A stretch of DNA of 44,555 nt from CAZJRQ01 sp964548535 (lineage in GTDB: Bacteria; Bacillota; Clostridia; Oscillospirales; Ruminococcaceae). Both the position numbers and the translations under genes were made by a program. The stretch covers positions 1-44,555 of the forward strand of contig CAZJRQ010000019.1 of assembly GCA_964548535.1 (NCBI GenBank). Reading direction: 5' to 3'. Positions 36,585-44,555 of the stretch are shown here, piece by piece. The notes under the pieces were generated by a model, which saw only the letters and a list, made by a program, of their open reading frames with translations, searched no databases and was not told the DNA's origin. Numbering within the stretch: position 1 is the first letter of the stretch; the number at the start of each line of letters is the position of its first letter.

Positions 36585-37370
36585 TTAATTTGATCGATAT
36601 CTCTCTAAAAATTGCTTAGTTCGGTCGTTAGTTGGGTTGTCAAAAACCTCTTGCGGAGTTCCGTATTCAATGACAAAACCGTTATCCATAAACAAAACCT
36701 TATCTGCAACCTCGTACGCAAACTGCATTTCATGCGTTACAATTATCATTGTTGTTTTTCTTTGAGCTAGGCTTTTTATAACCTTTAAAACTTCACCAGT
36801 TAGCTCTGGGTCAAGTGCTGATGTAGGTTCATCAAAGCACAATATATCAGGATTTAACGCCAACGCTCTGGCAATTGCTACACGTTGCTGCTGTCCGCCG
36901 GATAGCTGATGAGGATATAAATCTGTTTTATCAGCAAGCCCTACCTGCTCTAGCAGTTTTATGCCGTTTGTATTGATTTGATCGATAAGCACTTTTTTAT
37001 CTTTCTTATAATCTGGCTCATCTTTGGCTAGTAGTTTTTTTGCCAACGTGACATTTTCAAGTGCTGTATACTGCGGAAAAAGATTGAATGATTGGAACAC
37101 TAATCCAAAATGAAGTCGCTTTTTTCTAAACTCGTCATCGCTGAATTTAGTATTTTCTTCAGAATTAAACAGTACTTCATCTTTTATCGATATATTACCG
37201 GAGTTGGGCTGTTCTAGAAAATTAAGACATCTTAAAAGTGTAGTTTTACCGCTTCCGGACGAACCGATTATAGCAAGGCTCTCACCCTCTTGCAGGTCAA
37301 AACTAATTTCTTTCAGTATCTCACTATTTCCAAATGATTTAGATAATTTTTTCACTTCTAAAATAGACAT
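36585..37370 (-). CDS. Polar amino-acid ABC importer, ATP-binding protein
   Basis: A 261-residue ATPase: Walker A IGSSGSGKTTLLRCLNFLEQ, Q-loop VFQSFNLFPQ, signature HQLSGGQQQRVAIARAL, Walker B ILCFDEPTSALDPELTGEVL and the H-loop VTHEMQFA. Close in pattern to GlnQ/HisP-class ATPases. It energises uptake through the permease at 37381-38028. The two genes are separated by 10 bases, so they form one operon. An insertion of about 15 residues (AKDEPDYKKDKKV) after the Q-loop is a little longer than in GlnQ. Confidence 0.93.
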   Translation of the reverse strand: MSILEVKKLSKSFGNSEILKEISFDLQEGESLAIIGSSGSGKTTLLRCLNFLEQPNSGNISIKDEVLFNSEENTKFSDDEFRKKRLHFGLVFQSFNLFPQYTALENVTLAKKLLAKDEPDYKKDKKVLIDQINTNGIKLLEQVGLADKTDLYPHQLSGGQQQRVAIARALALNPDILCFDEPTSALDPELTGEVLKVIKSLAQRKTTMIIVTHEMQFAYEVADKVLFMDNGFVIEYGTPQEVFDNPTNDRTKQFLERYRSN

Positions 37371-37380
37371 ATTAGACCTC

Positions 37381-38028
37381 TTATACTTTAAAATAATTCA
37401 TTCGTTTTTCGATGTATCCAAATATTAGCGTTAATAAACCAACAAAAAGCAGATAGAATGCCCCCGTATAGAAGAGCGGCCATATTAATGCTTTTGTGCT
37501 TAGAATATCTTCCGCTACCTTTAATATCTCAACTACCATAATTACTCTAGCTAGTGCAGTGTCCTTAACTAATGTAATGATTTCGTTTGACATTGGCGGA
37601 ATTATTCTCTTGACAACCTGTTTGAGTATTACCTTGAAAAATATTTGAGATTTTGTCATGCCCAAAACTTGACCCGCTTCATATTGTCCTTTTGAAATAC
37701 TCTCGATTCCGCCTCTGAATATCTCACTAAAATAACACGCATAATTGATTGAAAATGCTATTATTACCGCAGTGAATCTTGATGAAATTGGACTTCCAAA
37801 AACAAATCCAGGCACATAAAACACGATGAATATTTGAAGCATTAGCGGTATTCCTCGAATAATCCAAACAAGTACTTTTACAATATATTTTAGCGGTTTA
37901 AATTTAGACATTGAGCCGAAAGATATTAACAGCCCCAAAGGCAGTGAGATTAAAAGTGTTAATGCAAATATCAAGCACGTTACTTGAAAACCCTCCAAAA
38001 GTCTTAATGTTACTTCTACAAAACTCAT
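37381..38028 (-). CDS. Polar amino-acid ABC importer, permease
   Basis: A 215-residue membrane protein with about five hydrophobic segments. The HisM/GlnP-family EAA motif is visible: EAGQVLGMTKSQIFFKVILK, and before it GYACYFSEIFRGGIESISKG-like sequence. It forms the transmembrane path with the ATPase and the binding protein. The substrate (an amino acid) is not fixed by sequence. It has a start with AAGGAAG, 18 bases after the binding-protein stop. Confidence 0.92.
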   Translation of the reverse strand: MSFVEVTLRLLEGFQVTCLIFALTLLISLPLGLLISFGSMSKFKPLKYIVKVLVWIIRGIPLMLQIFIVFYVPGFVFGSPISSRFTAVIIAFSINYACYFSEIFRGGIESISKGQYEAGQVLGMTKSQIFFKVILKQVVKRIIPPMSNEIITLVKDTALARVIMVVEILKVAEDILSTKALIWPLFYTGAFYLLFVGLLTLIFGYIEKRMNYFKV

Positions 38029-38046
38029 TCTTTACTTCCTTCTAAA

Positions 38047-38844
38047 TTATCCTTTAAAATCTGTATCTAATACTAGTGAATTTTCAAGTCCGTATTTTTC
38101 AGCTAGCTCTTCAAGTTTTCCGTCGTCATAAAGCTCTTTCATTGCTTTATTAACTTTATCTTTTAATTCACTGTCTTTCTTAAAGCCAATTGCATAAACT
38201 TCAGAATCTAGCTCTATATCAGCAATAACTAAATCATCATAGCTACCTTGACCTACTAATGATTGTGCTAAAAGAATATCCATTACAACAAAATCAACTG
38301 CTCCGGATTTAACTTCAGTCAATGTATCAACCTGTGCTGACGCACCCATAACTTTTCCGTTGTCACCGACGATTTCATCTGCCACAGGTTCACCAGCTGA
38401 ACCTTTTTCAGCAGCTGCTGTTTTGCCTGATAGATTTTCAAGAGTATTATATTTGTCAGCATTTTCAGATTTAACAACTATACATTGCTGATTTTTCATA
38501 TAGCTATAAGAAAAATCAACCAAGTCTTTTCTTTCAGTACCGTCAGATTCTGAAGAGTTAGCAGTAAAACCGTTCCAGATACAGTTGATTGAGCCTGATT
38601 CTAACTCTGAATATTTATATTCCCACTTAATCTCCTGAAACTCAACGTCCATATCAAGTTTTTCGCCGACTAGCAATGCAAATTCGGTATCAAAACCAGT
38701 CCAATCACCATTTGAATCTTTATAGTTCATTGGATCGTACAAAGTTACACCACAGATTATTTTGTCTTCTTTTTTACCGCAAGCTGTTAGCGCAAAAGTT
38801 ACACACAAAAGCAAAGCGACAACTAAATAAATTTTCTTTTTCAT
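38047..38844 (-). CDS. Polar amino-acid ABC importer, substrate-binding lipoprotein
   Basis: A 265-residue protein with a lipoprotein signal (LTAC lipobox, Cys about 22). The SBP_bac_3 fold is clear: GFDTEFALLVGEKLDMDVEF, INCIWNGFTANSSESDGTER (the usual GMTITPER-like loop is changed), LENLSGKTAAAEKGSAGEPV, VDFVVMDILLAQSLV and YAIGFKKDSELKDKVNKAM. It should bind an amino acid outside the cell and deliver it to the permease. It is the first gene of a three-gene operon, with its own strong promoter at 38878-38906. Confidence 0.93.
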   Translation of the reverse strand: MKKKIYLVVALLLCVTFALTACGKKEDKIICGVTLYDPMNYKDSNGDWTGFDTEFALLVGEKLDMDVEFQEIKWEYKYSELESGSINCIWNGFTANSSESDGTERKDLVDFSYSYMKNQQCIVVKSENADKYNTLENLSGKTAAAEKGSAGEPVADEIVGDNGKVMGASAQVDTLTEVKSGAVDFVVMDILLAQSLVGQGSYDDLVIADIELDSEVYAIGFKKDSELKDKVNKAMKELYDDGKLEELAEKYGLENSLVLDTDFKG

Positions 38845-38877
38845 ATTATTCCTCCATAAAATTATAATGACTTATTT

Positions 38878-38906
38878 ATTATACTACAAAACAACCGTTT
38901 TTGCAA
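38878..38906 (-). promoter_or_regulatory. Sigma-A promoter of the amino-acid importer operon
   Basis: On minus, TTGCAA (38906-38901), 17-base spacer, TATAAT (38883-38878), about 35 bases before the binding-protein ATG. Confidence 0.75.
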
Positions 38907-38972
38907 GGTTTGCGCATAATAAATACAAAAATTCTATATAATAAAATCTGTCATTAAAGCTATAGTATATAT

Positions 38973-39098
38973 TTTAAAATATATTGGACAAAATTCAGGT
39001 TGGATTATGCAAAATTTTAATTTTATTTTAGACACTCATAAAAAACATTGACATATTCAAATGTGTAATCTATAATATATATGATTTAAAATATATTG
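38973..39098. repeat. 14-bp direct repeat around the 39048 promoter
   Basis: TTTAAAATATATTG occurs at 38973-38986 and again at 39085-39098. It is AT-rich and could be chance, but the copies straddle a perfect promoter. Confidence 0.4.
39048..39076 (+). promoter_or_regulatory. Perfect consensus sigma-A promoter before the broken DUF6930-like gene
   Basis: TTGACA (39048-39053), 17-base spacer, TATAAT (39071-39076). Confidence 0.8.
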
Positions 39099-39113
39099 AG
39101 ACGATATGATTTA

Positions 39114-39862
39114 ATGAAAAGTAGAATAAGATGCAGTAATAATAATTCCAATAGGTGGAAAGAGATTTTTTATATTGTTGAAAAAATCAAAAAATATAAT
39201 CCGTGGGAGGAATTTGCCGATATTTTTCCTTTTGTTATAAAACTTGAAAATCCAAAATACCAATTGTATTTTAGTTTTTTGTGAGCATTCAGATGATACG
39301 AAAGGCATAATTTGTTTTAGCGGCATTGATGATTATATCGTATATTATAAAGATTTATTAAATCGTTTTGAATCAACTTACAATTATAAAAACGAACCAA
39401 CTAAATATTTGCAGAATTTTATTATGGCAAACTGGGGTGAAAAAGAATTTATAAGCGATGAAATGATGAAAATTTTAAATGAAAATAATTTCAAGCCTAA
39501 GAATAATACCTATCTTAATTTCTGTGTTGGTGAAGAAGGTTTTTTCTTTAGAGACTTAGATTCAAATGAACTTGATCTGTTTTTTGAGGGGTTATCAAAT
39601 TTATATATGATGTTTAAGGCTTATTATGAAGAAAATCTAAATTTTGATGTTGATGATGATGTCATGCTGTATAGATATTATTCAAAAGAGTCTAAGCTGT
39701 GGTATACTATATGTACTGATATCGAAGAACCGTTTTATGAAATTCAAATACAGCGAACAATTCATGAAAGTTGTAGATGAGAAATGCAAATCACCTAAAA
39801 TTATTCGTAGTATTGGAGCGGCACCGTCGCAATATTTTGATGATTGTGAAGGACATGATTAA
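39114..39862 (+). pseudogene. DUF6930/DUF7309-like protein gene with frameshifts
   Basis: Three frames make one protein. The first ends NPWEEFADIFPFVIKLENPK then YQLYFSFL. The next continues CEHSDDTKGIICFSGIDD to ANWGEKEFISDEMMKILNEN and FFFRDLDSNELDLFFEGLSN. The third resumes FMKVVDEKCKSPKIIRSIG. The first change is at six T at 39275-39280, where one T fewer restores the frame; the second is near 39740. The pattern matches the DUF6930/DUF7309 family of unknown function, from memory. There is a perfect promoter but no good ribosome site. With two lesions it is probably dead. Confidence 0.65.
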
Positions 39863-40044
39863 AAAGCCAATCGCCCAAAACATCCATATTAAAGTTTTGG
39901 ATAAATCCTTGCAAGTAAGGATTTACCTTTATTCAAAAAGTTTTCGGTATCCAAGCCATCCTTTGATTGCTTTAGGCAGAGCCTTGGTCTAAAAGCCATA
40001 CATGGTATGGCTTACGCAGGCGACGAAATCCCACCTGAACAAAC
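39863..40044. other. Non-coding region with two hairpins before the insertion sequence
   Basis: Stem of 9 bp at 39902-39925 and stem of 8 bp at 39993-40013. A short open stretch (KAIHGMAYAGDEIPPEQT) continues into the insertion sequence, so it is not a complete gene. No function is assigned. Confidence 0.4.
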
Positions 40045-40122
40045 AAAAAACACCAGAGAAATGAACTGCCCCAGATTGTGCAGACAGCACAAAAAGCACC
40101 CTATGGTAGAAAATATAATATT

Positions 40123-40828
40123 TTAAGCAACATACTGACGTCGTTTTTCAAGCGGTGTCAGTTTTGTTTTTAATTGGATACGCTCATTGTTGTAGAAGTC
40201 TATGTATTCACTTATGATGAGGCGAGCCTCATCATAAGTGAATATTTTGCGTCGGTTAATGCATTCTGCTTTGAGTATCCCAAAAAAGTTTTCAGCTAAA
40301 GCATTGTCATATGGGTTTCCGCGTCTTGACATTGACGGCGTTATGCCGTATGATTTTGTTAGCTTGAAATATGCTTGTGAGGTATACTGAAAGCCTTGGT
40401 CACTATGGAGTTGCACCTCTGTAGTGACCTTTTCCTTTTTCTTGGCAAGCTTTATGGTGTCAGTCACAAGATTAACCGTTTGTGCTGTTCCTGTTTTATA
40501 TGCAACTATACTATTGTCATACAAATCTCTTATCATTGAAAGATACAATACGCCTTGNNNNNNNNNNNNNNNNNNNNNNNNNNNNNNNNNNNNNNNNNNN
40601 NNNNNNNNNNNNNNNNNNNNNNNNNNNNNNNNNNNNNNNNNNNNNNNNNNNNNNNNNCTGACATTCTCGTATCATATTTGCAAGTGGCAAATCCTTTGCA
40701 GGTTTATCCATACGTTGTAGATAATCGTAATATCCACTTCTTGATACTTTAAAAAATCTACACATTTCACTAATGCTATATTTGTTCTTATGTCGATAAA
40801 TGACCATATATTTGACCTGCGTCCTCAC
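40123..40828 (-). CDS. IS3-family transposase OrfB (gap inside)
   Basis: GTG at 40828 overlaps the orfA stop (GTGA). The N-terminal part (MCRFFKVSRSGYYDYLQRMD) is the usual HTH_21 region. After the gap, DDE integrase motifs remain: VQLHSDQGFQYTS (second Asp) and NPYDNALAENFFGILKAE (catalytic Glu), then YIDFYNNERIQLKTKLTP. The first Asp is expected inside the 100-N gap (40558-40657). Because gap length is arbitrary, the frame across it says nothing about integrity. Confidence 0.88.
40558..40657. other. Assembly gap of 100 N
   Basis: A round 100 N marks a scaffold join inside orfB, consistent with a repeated insertion sequence breaking the assembly. Confidence 0.99.
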
Positions 40829-41160
40829 TTCCTTTCTGTGAGCGAGAGAAAATCCCGCATTAGCTCATTTTCCATTTCCAGTTGCCTAATCCTCGTTTCC
40901 TTTCGTGCAAGGATATATTTTAGTTCACTAACCTTGTCTTGCTCTGTAACAACGCAATCTTTTGCCGGACGACCTCTCTTTTTTAAGGCTATTCCTGCTG
41001 CAAGCTTTTCTTGATTTCGGCGTTCTCTTTTTAAAAACCCTTTTACCTGTTCTTTCGTAAATCCGAATCTTTCTCCAATCTCTCTTTGTGTTAGTCCTTG
41101 TTCTCTTAGTTCAATTATTTCCTTTTCATAATTTTTAATATGTCTGTATTCCCTTGGCAT
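40825..41160 (-). CDS. IS3-family transposase OrfA
   Basis: A 111-residue protein. EYRHIKNYEKEIIELREQGL then TQREIGERFGFTKEQVKGFL is the helix-turn-helix, and the end (VSELKYILARKETRIRQLEM) is a leucine-zipper-like coiled coil, both as usual for OrfA. The ribosome site AGGAGG lies within the right arm of the hairpin at 41168-41204, nine bases before ATG. No A6G slippery site is seen at the junction; orfB instead starts at a GTG overlapping the stop, so translational coupling is more likely than programmed frameshifting. Confidence 0.9.
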   Translation of the reverse strand: MPREYRHIKNYEKEIIELREQGLTQREIGERFGFTKEQVKGFLKRERRNQEKLAAGIALKKRGRPAKDCVVTEQDKVSELKYILARKETRIRQLEMENELMRDFLSLTERK

Positions 41161-41167
41161 AAAAATT

Positions 41168-41204
41168 CCTCCTATGGTAGTTTCTTTAATTCTACCATAG
41201 GAGG
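41168..41204 (-). promoter_or_regulatory. Ribosome-site-sequestering hairpin before orfA
   Basis: A perfect 13-bp stem (41168-41180 with 41192-41204) hides AGGAGG of orfA when RNA starts outside the element. It is the kind of stem that shuts off transposase from readthrough transcripts. Confidence 0.75.
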
Positions 41205-41268
41205 TGCTTTTTTTCTATTGTCCGTTTTTACTGGTTCGGTTCAAAATCCACTCTGGTGTTTTTTCATC

Positions 41269-42954
41269 TTATTCAGCCGTAATCGGAATATCCTTGATTT
41301 TCTTGTTTTGAAGTGCCTTTAAAATGCGCTTCTTGTGCTTTTTAGGAACTTCAACAGTTGAAGAATCTCTGCCAACTTCAATAGAACCTATCATTTTACC
41401 AGGCAAACCGCTTTCGCCAGCTACTGCACCCAAAATATGCTTTGGCGCAACCTTATCAAGTCTGCCGATTGAAACAGTAATTGTTTCCATGTCAACACCC
41501 TTGAACTTCTCCTGTGCCTTTTTGTTCGGCAAGCGCTCGCGACGTTTGCGATCATTTCTAGAATTGCGGTCGTTTCTGTAATTTCTGTCATTTCTGTCAA
41601 AACTTCTCGATGATGACTTGCTGATATTCTCTTCAAAAACATCAACAGTACCCTCTTTTACAGCCTTGTCCGACAAGAACATTTTCAGCAAAATACCAGC
41701 AATATCAGAGTCGCTAAGTCCGCTTTCACGCAATGCATTTAGCTGTACTTCATGCTCATCAGCATTATACTCCTTAGCATTTTCAAGAATTTCTTCTATA
41801 AAATCATTTGAATTTTTCTGCTCAATTTCAGCAACCTTAGGCAGCGGCATCTTCGTAATAGTCGACTTTGTATATCTCGCAATAGCCTGAAGTGACGAAT
41901 ACTGCCTCCTGTTTTGAATAAAAGTAAACGACTTACCCTCTTTTCCAGCACGAGCAGTACGTCCAATACGGTGAACATAATACTCACTCTCATCTGGCAA
42001 ATCATAGTTAAACACGATATCAATGTCATTTACGTCAATACCTCTCGACGCAACATCAGTCGCAACCAAAATCTCAAAAGCACCATTCTTAAAACGGTTC
42101 ATAACCTGTGTACGCTGAGTCTGCTTGATGTCACCATGCAGTCCCTCAGCACTGTAACCTCTCTGCTGCAAGTCCGCAACAATCTCGTCAACCATTTTTT
42201 TAGTATTGCAAAAAACGATTGAAAGCTTTGGCTGATAGTACTGTAAAAGCAACGAAAGTGCGTCCTTTTTCTGCCCCTGCTTGACCTCAAAAAAGAACTG
42301 CTCAATGTTTGTAGCAGTCATCTGCTTGCTTTTTATCTTAATCATCTCAGGATCTTTCTGATACTTTCCAGTAATCTCGATTATATCCTTAGGCATAGTA
42401 GCAGAGAATAAAACAGTCTGTCTGCTGTCAGGAGTAGCACTAAGAATAGTCTCAATATCCTCACGAAATCCCATCTTAAGCATCTCGTCAGCTTCGTCAA
42501 GAATAACCATTTTAAGCTCATTAAACTTTAGAGTTTTTCTGCGCATATGATCCATAATTCGTCCAGGCGTACCAATAACAATCTGACATCCGCGACGCAA
42601 TTGTGCGAACTGTCTGTCAATTTGCTGACCGCCATAAATAGTCGCAACGTGCAACCTTTCCTTGTACATTGTAAGCTTTTTAAGCTCCTCCGCAGCCTGC
42701 ATTGCAAGCTCTCTCGTCGGACACATAATAAGCACCTGAGGTAACCTCACATTAAGCGAAGCGTCCACAATTTCGACAGCTGGAACACCGAAAGCAATAG
42801 TCTTTCCGCTACCAGTCTGGCTGTATCCAATAACGTCCTTGCCCTCAAGAATAAGCGGAATGCTCTTCTCCTGAATTTCAGTCGGCTGAGTAAAATTCAG
42901 ATTGTCGATTGCTCTTTTTACTTCGTTTGAAATCGCTAGTTCATTAAAATTCAT
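41269..42954 (-). CDS. DEAD-box RNA helicase (DeaD/CshA class) with DbpA-like RNA-binding domain
   Basis: A 561-residue protein with all core motifs: FTQPTEIQEKSIP (Q motif), SQTGSGKT, CPTRELAMQ, GTPGRIMDHM, VILDEADEML, FSATMP, VATDVASRGIDV and HRIGRTARAG. Residues about 445-480 are a repeated Arg-Asn-Asp linker (DRNDRNYRNDRNSRNDRKRR). Residues about 484-556 match a DbpA-type RNA-binding domain (FKGVDMETITVSIGRLDK, HILGAVAGESGLPGKMIGSI). It unwinds structured RNA and often helps ribosome assembly or cold adaptation. It has its own promoter; its terminator is broken by the insertion sequence. Confidence 0.96.
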   Translation of the reverse strand: MNFNELAISNEVKRAIDNLNFTQPTEIQEKSIPLILEGKDVIGYSQTGSGKTIAFGVPAVEIVDASLNVRLPQVLIMCPTRELAMQAAEELKKLTMYKERLHVATIYGGQQIDRQFAQLRRGCQIVIGTPGRIMDHMRRKTLKFNELKMVILDEADEMLKMGFREDIETILSATPDSRQTVLFSATMPKDIIEITGKYQKDPEMIKIKSKQMTATNIEQFFFEVKQGQKKDALSLLLQYYQPKLSIVFCNTKKMVDEIVADLQQRGYSAEGLHGDIKQTQRTQVMNRFKNGAFEILVATDVASRGIDVNDIDIVFNYDLPDESEYYVHRIGRTARAGKEGKSFTFIQNRRQYSSLQAIARYTKSTITKMPLPKVAEIEQKNSNDFIEEILENAKEYNADEHEVQLNALRESGLSDSDIAGILLKMFLSDKAVKEGTVDVFEENISKSSSRSFDRNDRNYRNDRNSRNDRKRRERLPNKKAQEKFKGVDMETITVSIGRLDKVAPKHILGAVAGESGLPGKMIGSIEVGRDSSTVEVPKKHKKRILKALQNKKIKDIPITAE

Positions 42955-43040
42955 GTAATCTCTTTTCTAAAATTATTACGCTTTAATCGCCCAAAATCTT
43001 CCAGATGACCAAAGCAATGTGTTTTTTGCCTAATCATCTT

Positions 43041-43069
43041 ATTATAACACATTTTTTTAATATAAGCAA
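43041..43069 (-). promoter_or_regulatory. Sigma-A promoter of the DEAD-box helicase gene
   Basis: On minus, TTGCTT (43069-43064), 17-base spacer, TATAAT (43046-43041), with a leader of about 80 bases. Confidence 0.7.
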
Positions 43070-43178
43070 GCAATATCAAACCTACAAATGTTAATTTATT
43101 ACCTTTTACAAGTTAACATAAATCTATTCATCTATAAAATCATTACATCCGAGCGCTAATTTAGTGCAAAAATAACAA

Positions 43179-44459
43179 TTATCCCTTTACTCGCTCAATA
43201 CTGTTAACAACCCAATCATCTTGACACATATCATATTCAGTATCACAATATGGACATTTGCGGACTCTAGTAGCGTCAAAACTTGCACCGCAGCACTTGC
43301 AGTAAACTGTATGTATTGAAAATCCAAAATTAGGTATAGGACTTAACTTTTTACAAACCGTCATTCTAAATCCTTCACTATTTTTTTTAACATGCTTATT
43401 TTTCAAACAGTAATCGTCAACGCAAACAGTGACATCTAAATATCCAATGCCATCTTTTTCTGTAAACCCATTAAACCGAATCAAATCCTTAAATTCAGTG
43501 TCCAAAATATCCGAAAAAACGGGCGCATGACTTTCACCATTATAAAAAGTCATGTTCGAGCGGTCGTCGGTATATATCATCATTCTAAGCAGCGACATGA
43601 TCTTACCCTTAAAAAAAGCATAGGAAAAATGCGGTTCATATTCCCTGACCGCCGAGTTAATTTTATTTTCATTGCCGACTTTTTTAAAAAGATATCCAGT
43701 TTAGGTAAAAGCTGCTGGAATTAATCTCAAAAATAAATAAACAGGATAGCTCAAAAATCCAGCTCCAAGTCCCCACATTGGGAGCATATTAACCCACTCA
43801 TCCGCCTTAAAATTAGCATCAGCCATTTTGCTGTTTATGCCTATAATACCGCATATTAATAACCCAAGCATCAATCCTATAATTGGATTTCTAATCATAT
43901 TTTTCTTGAAATTTTCTTGCGTCTGAGAAAAATCTTGAAAACGGAAAAAATTAGTAACCTTAGGATATAAATCACTCATTTTAAAACAAGTGTTGCAGTA
44001 CTGACAGACCGACATAAGCTTGCCAAGCGTCGATTCAGCACCGCAATGCGGACAAATATAAGGCTCATCGCCCAACACATTTCCGCTGTTAATATTCGTA
44101 ATATATCCATACAGCAATTCTTTTCCCTTTTTACTGTACGCCTTTTTATTATTAACTTTAAAAGTAGTTTCAGTCAAAAATTGCATCCAAGTCATTTTGG
44201 TTGAATATTTCTCATCACGCCAAACAGAACAATCCATATTATTGTCATTAAAACCCTTTTCAACCAATTGAAATTTATAACTCATACTAACACCGTTTTT
44301 TTCAAGACGTTTTCTTTGTAAATTGAGATAGTAAGTCATATCCTGATTACCAGAAATTGGCGTTTTATATGAGTTACTCCACTGCACTAACTCATATGAA
44401 AACTGCTTAAAAAGCTGTTCATCATAAGCACTTAGCTTTTCTGAACTTCCAAGACTCAT
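43179..44459 (-). CDS. Zinc-ribbon, Tim44-like membrane protein, interrupted by an in-frame TAA
   Basis: One continuous frame of 427 codons with a single TAA at 43701-43703 (codon 253). Before it: CPHCGAESTLGKLMSVCQYC (zinc ribbon), then membrane segments (IIGLMLGLLICGIIGI, LPMWGLGAGFLSYPVYLFL). After it the frame continues directly: KINSAVREYEPHFSYAFFKG and MSLLRMMIYTDD, a Tim44-like domain pattern, and a second zinc ribbon CKCCGASFDATRVRKCPYC. RBS GGGGAG is seven bases before ATG. If the TAA is real, the Tim44-like half is lost unless read through. The role is unknown. Confidence 0.75.
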
Positions 44460-44497
44460 AAAAATACTCCCCTTTTTTATTTTTCGTAAACATACTT

Positions 44498-44526
44498 ATT
44501 ATAGCATAATTTACCGTAATATTCAA
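44498..44526 (-). promoter_or_regulatory. Sigma-A promoter of the zinc-ribbon gene
   Basis: On minus, TTGAAT (44526-44521), 17-base spacer, TATAAT (44503-44498), also extended with TGC before the -10 box. Confidence 0.75.
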
Positions 44527-44555
44527 GACACCAGCGACTTATTTCGCAGTAATTT

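Larger units (their letters stand above)
40062..41243 (-). mobile_element. IS3-family insertion sequence
   Basis: The ends TGAACTGCCCCAG (from 40062) and, reversed, TGAACCGAACCAG (to 41243) match and extend irregularly over about 50 bases to CTATGGTAGAA, with GACA shared at 22-25. AAA flanks both ends (40059-40061 and 41244-41246), a 3-base target duplication. Two overlapping genes, orfA then orfB, are on minus. Part of orfB is missing in the run of N. Confidence 0.9.
40045..41264 (-). terminator. Terminator of the DEAD-box helicase gene, split by the insertion sequence
   Basis: Left arm AAAAAACACCAGAG (40045-40058) and right arm CTCTGGTGTTTTTT (41251-41264) are perfect complements. Removing the insertion sequence and one copy of the 3-base duplication gives a 14-bp stem with loop AAATCCA. 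It lies five bases after the helicase stop codon. Confidence 0.85.

Noticed and set aside
39863..40121. Open frame running from the gap into the insertion sequence
   Set aside because: It crosses the IS boundary at 40062 and has no start signals; composition alone is not support.
40825..40840. Programmed -1 frameshift between orfA and orfB
   Set aside because: No A6G or similar slippery run; a GTG overlapping the stop explains orfB expression.
1..44555. Alternative genetic code (TAA as sense) to explain two in-frame TAA codons
   Set aside because: Intact genes such as galE, ppk1 and the ABC genes end at normal stops with terminators just after; frameshifts elsewhere also argue for ordinary lesions or errors.

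Overview
The window is AT-rich DNA from a low-G+C Gram-positive anaerobe. A cellulosomal-style family 9 glycoside hydrolase, an LCP cell-wall ligase, a lipoprotein-anchored amino-acid ABC system, strong AGGAGG ribosome sites and TTGACA/TATAAT promoters suggest a Clostridia/Oscillospirales organism close to Ruminococcus. That placement is inferred from gene content, not computed. One run of 100 N (40558-40657) shows this is a draft scaffold.

Layout. (1) 1-2678, minus: a secreted GH9 cellulase (CBM4-like, Ig-like and GH9 domains plus a PD linker) whose 3' end runs off the window. (2) 2679-3873: a long non-coding gap. (3) 3874-14722, minus: a nine-gene exopolysaccharide/capsule cluster with two pyruvyl-transferase-family proteins, an NAD-dependent epimerase, three glycosyltransferases, a Wzx flippase, a Wzy-like polymerase and an FrhB-like Fe-S protein. 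It contains a decayed rmlD remnant and lies downstream of a clearly dead UDP-glucose dehydrogenase (15298-16311). (4) 16755-19555, plus: an LCP transferase with a very Asn-rich cytoplasmic tail, then galE. (5) 19753-25607: a PP2C phosphatase, a heterodimeric ABC exporter, a PAP2 phosphatase and a small hypothetical protein. (6) 25842-29873: polyphosphate kinase, then a secreted amidase with MBG-like and FN3-like repeats, split by a one-base frameshift. (7) 30355-36427, plus: an accessory island. A tyrosine recombinase is followed by a 20-bp imperfect inverted repeat flanking a terminator next to a promoter, then a compact operon: a small protein, two DUF2589-like proteins, a helical protein, a distant carbon-nitrogen hydrolase, a CHAP-SH3 protein and an unknown protein. 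(8) 36585-38844, minus: a polar amino-acid ABC importer. (9) 39114-39862: a frameshifted DUF6930/DUF7309-like gene. (10) 40062-41243: an IS3-family element sitting exactly in the loop of the terminator of the next gene. (11) 41269-42954, minus: a DEAD-box RNA helicase. (12) 43179-44459, minus: a zinc-ribbon membrane protein interrupted by an in-frame TAA.

The best candidate for an undescribed system is 30355-36427: a DUF2589 cassette with possible recombinase-controlled expression. Its carbon-nitrogen hydrolase and CHAP genes each carry one disrupting lesion. The second general theme is the number of interrupted genes, seven loci in about 44 kb. Some are certain decay (ugd). Others are single-base lesions that could be phase variation, recent decay or sequence error.
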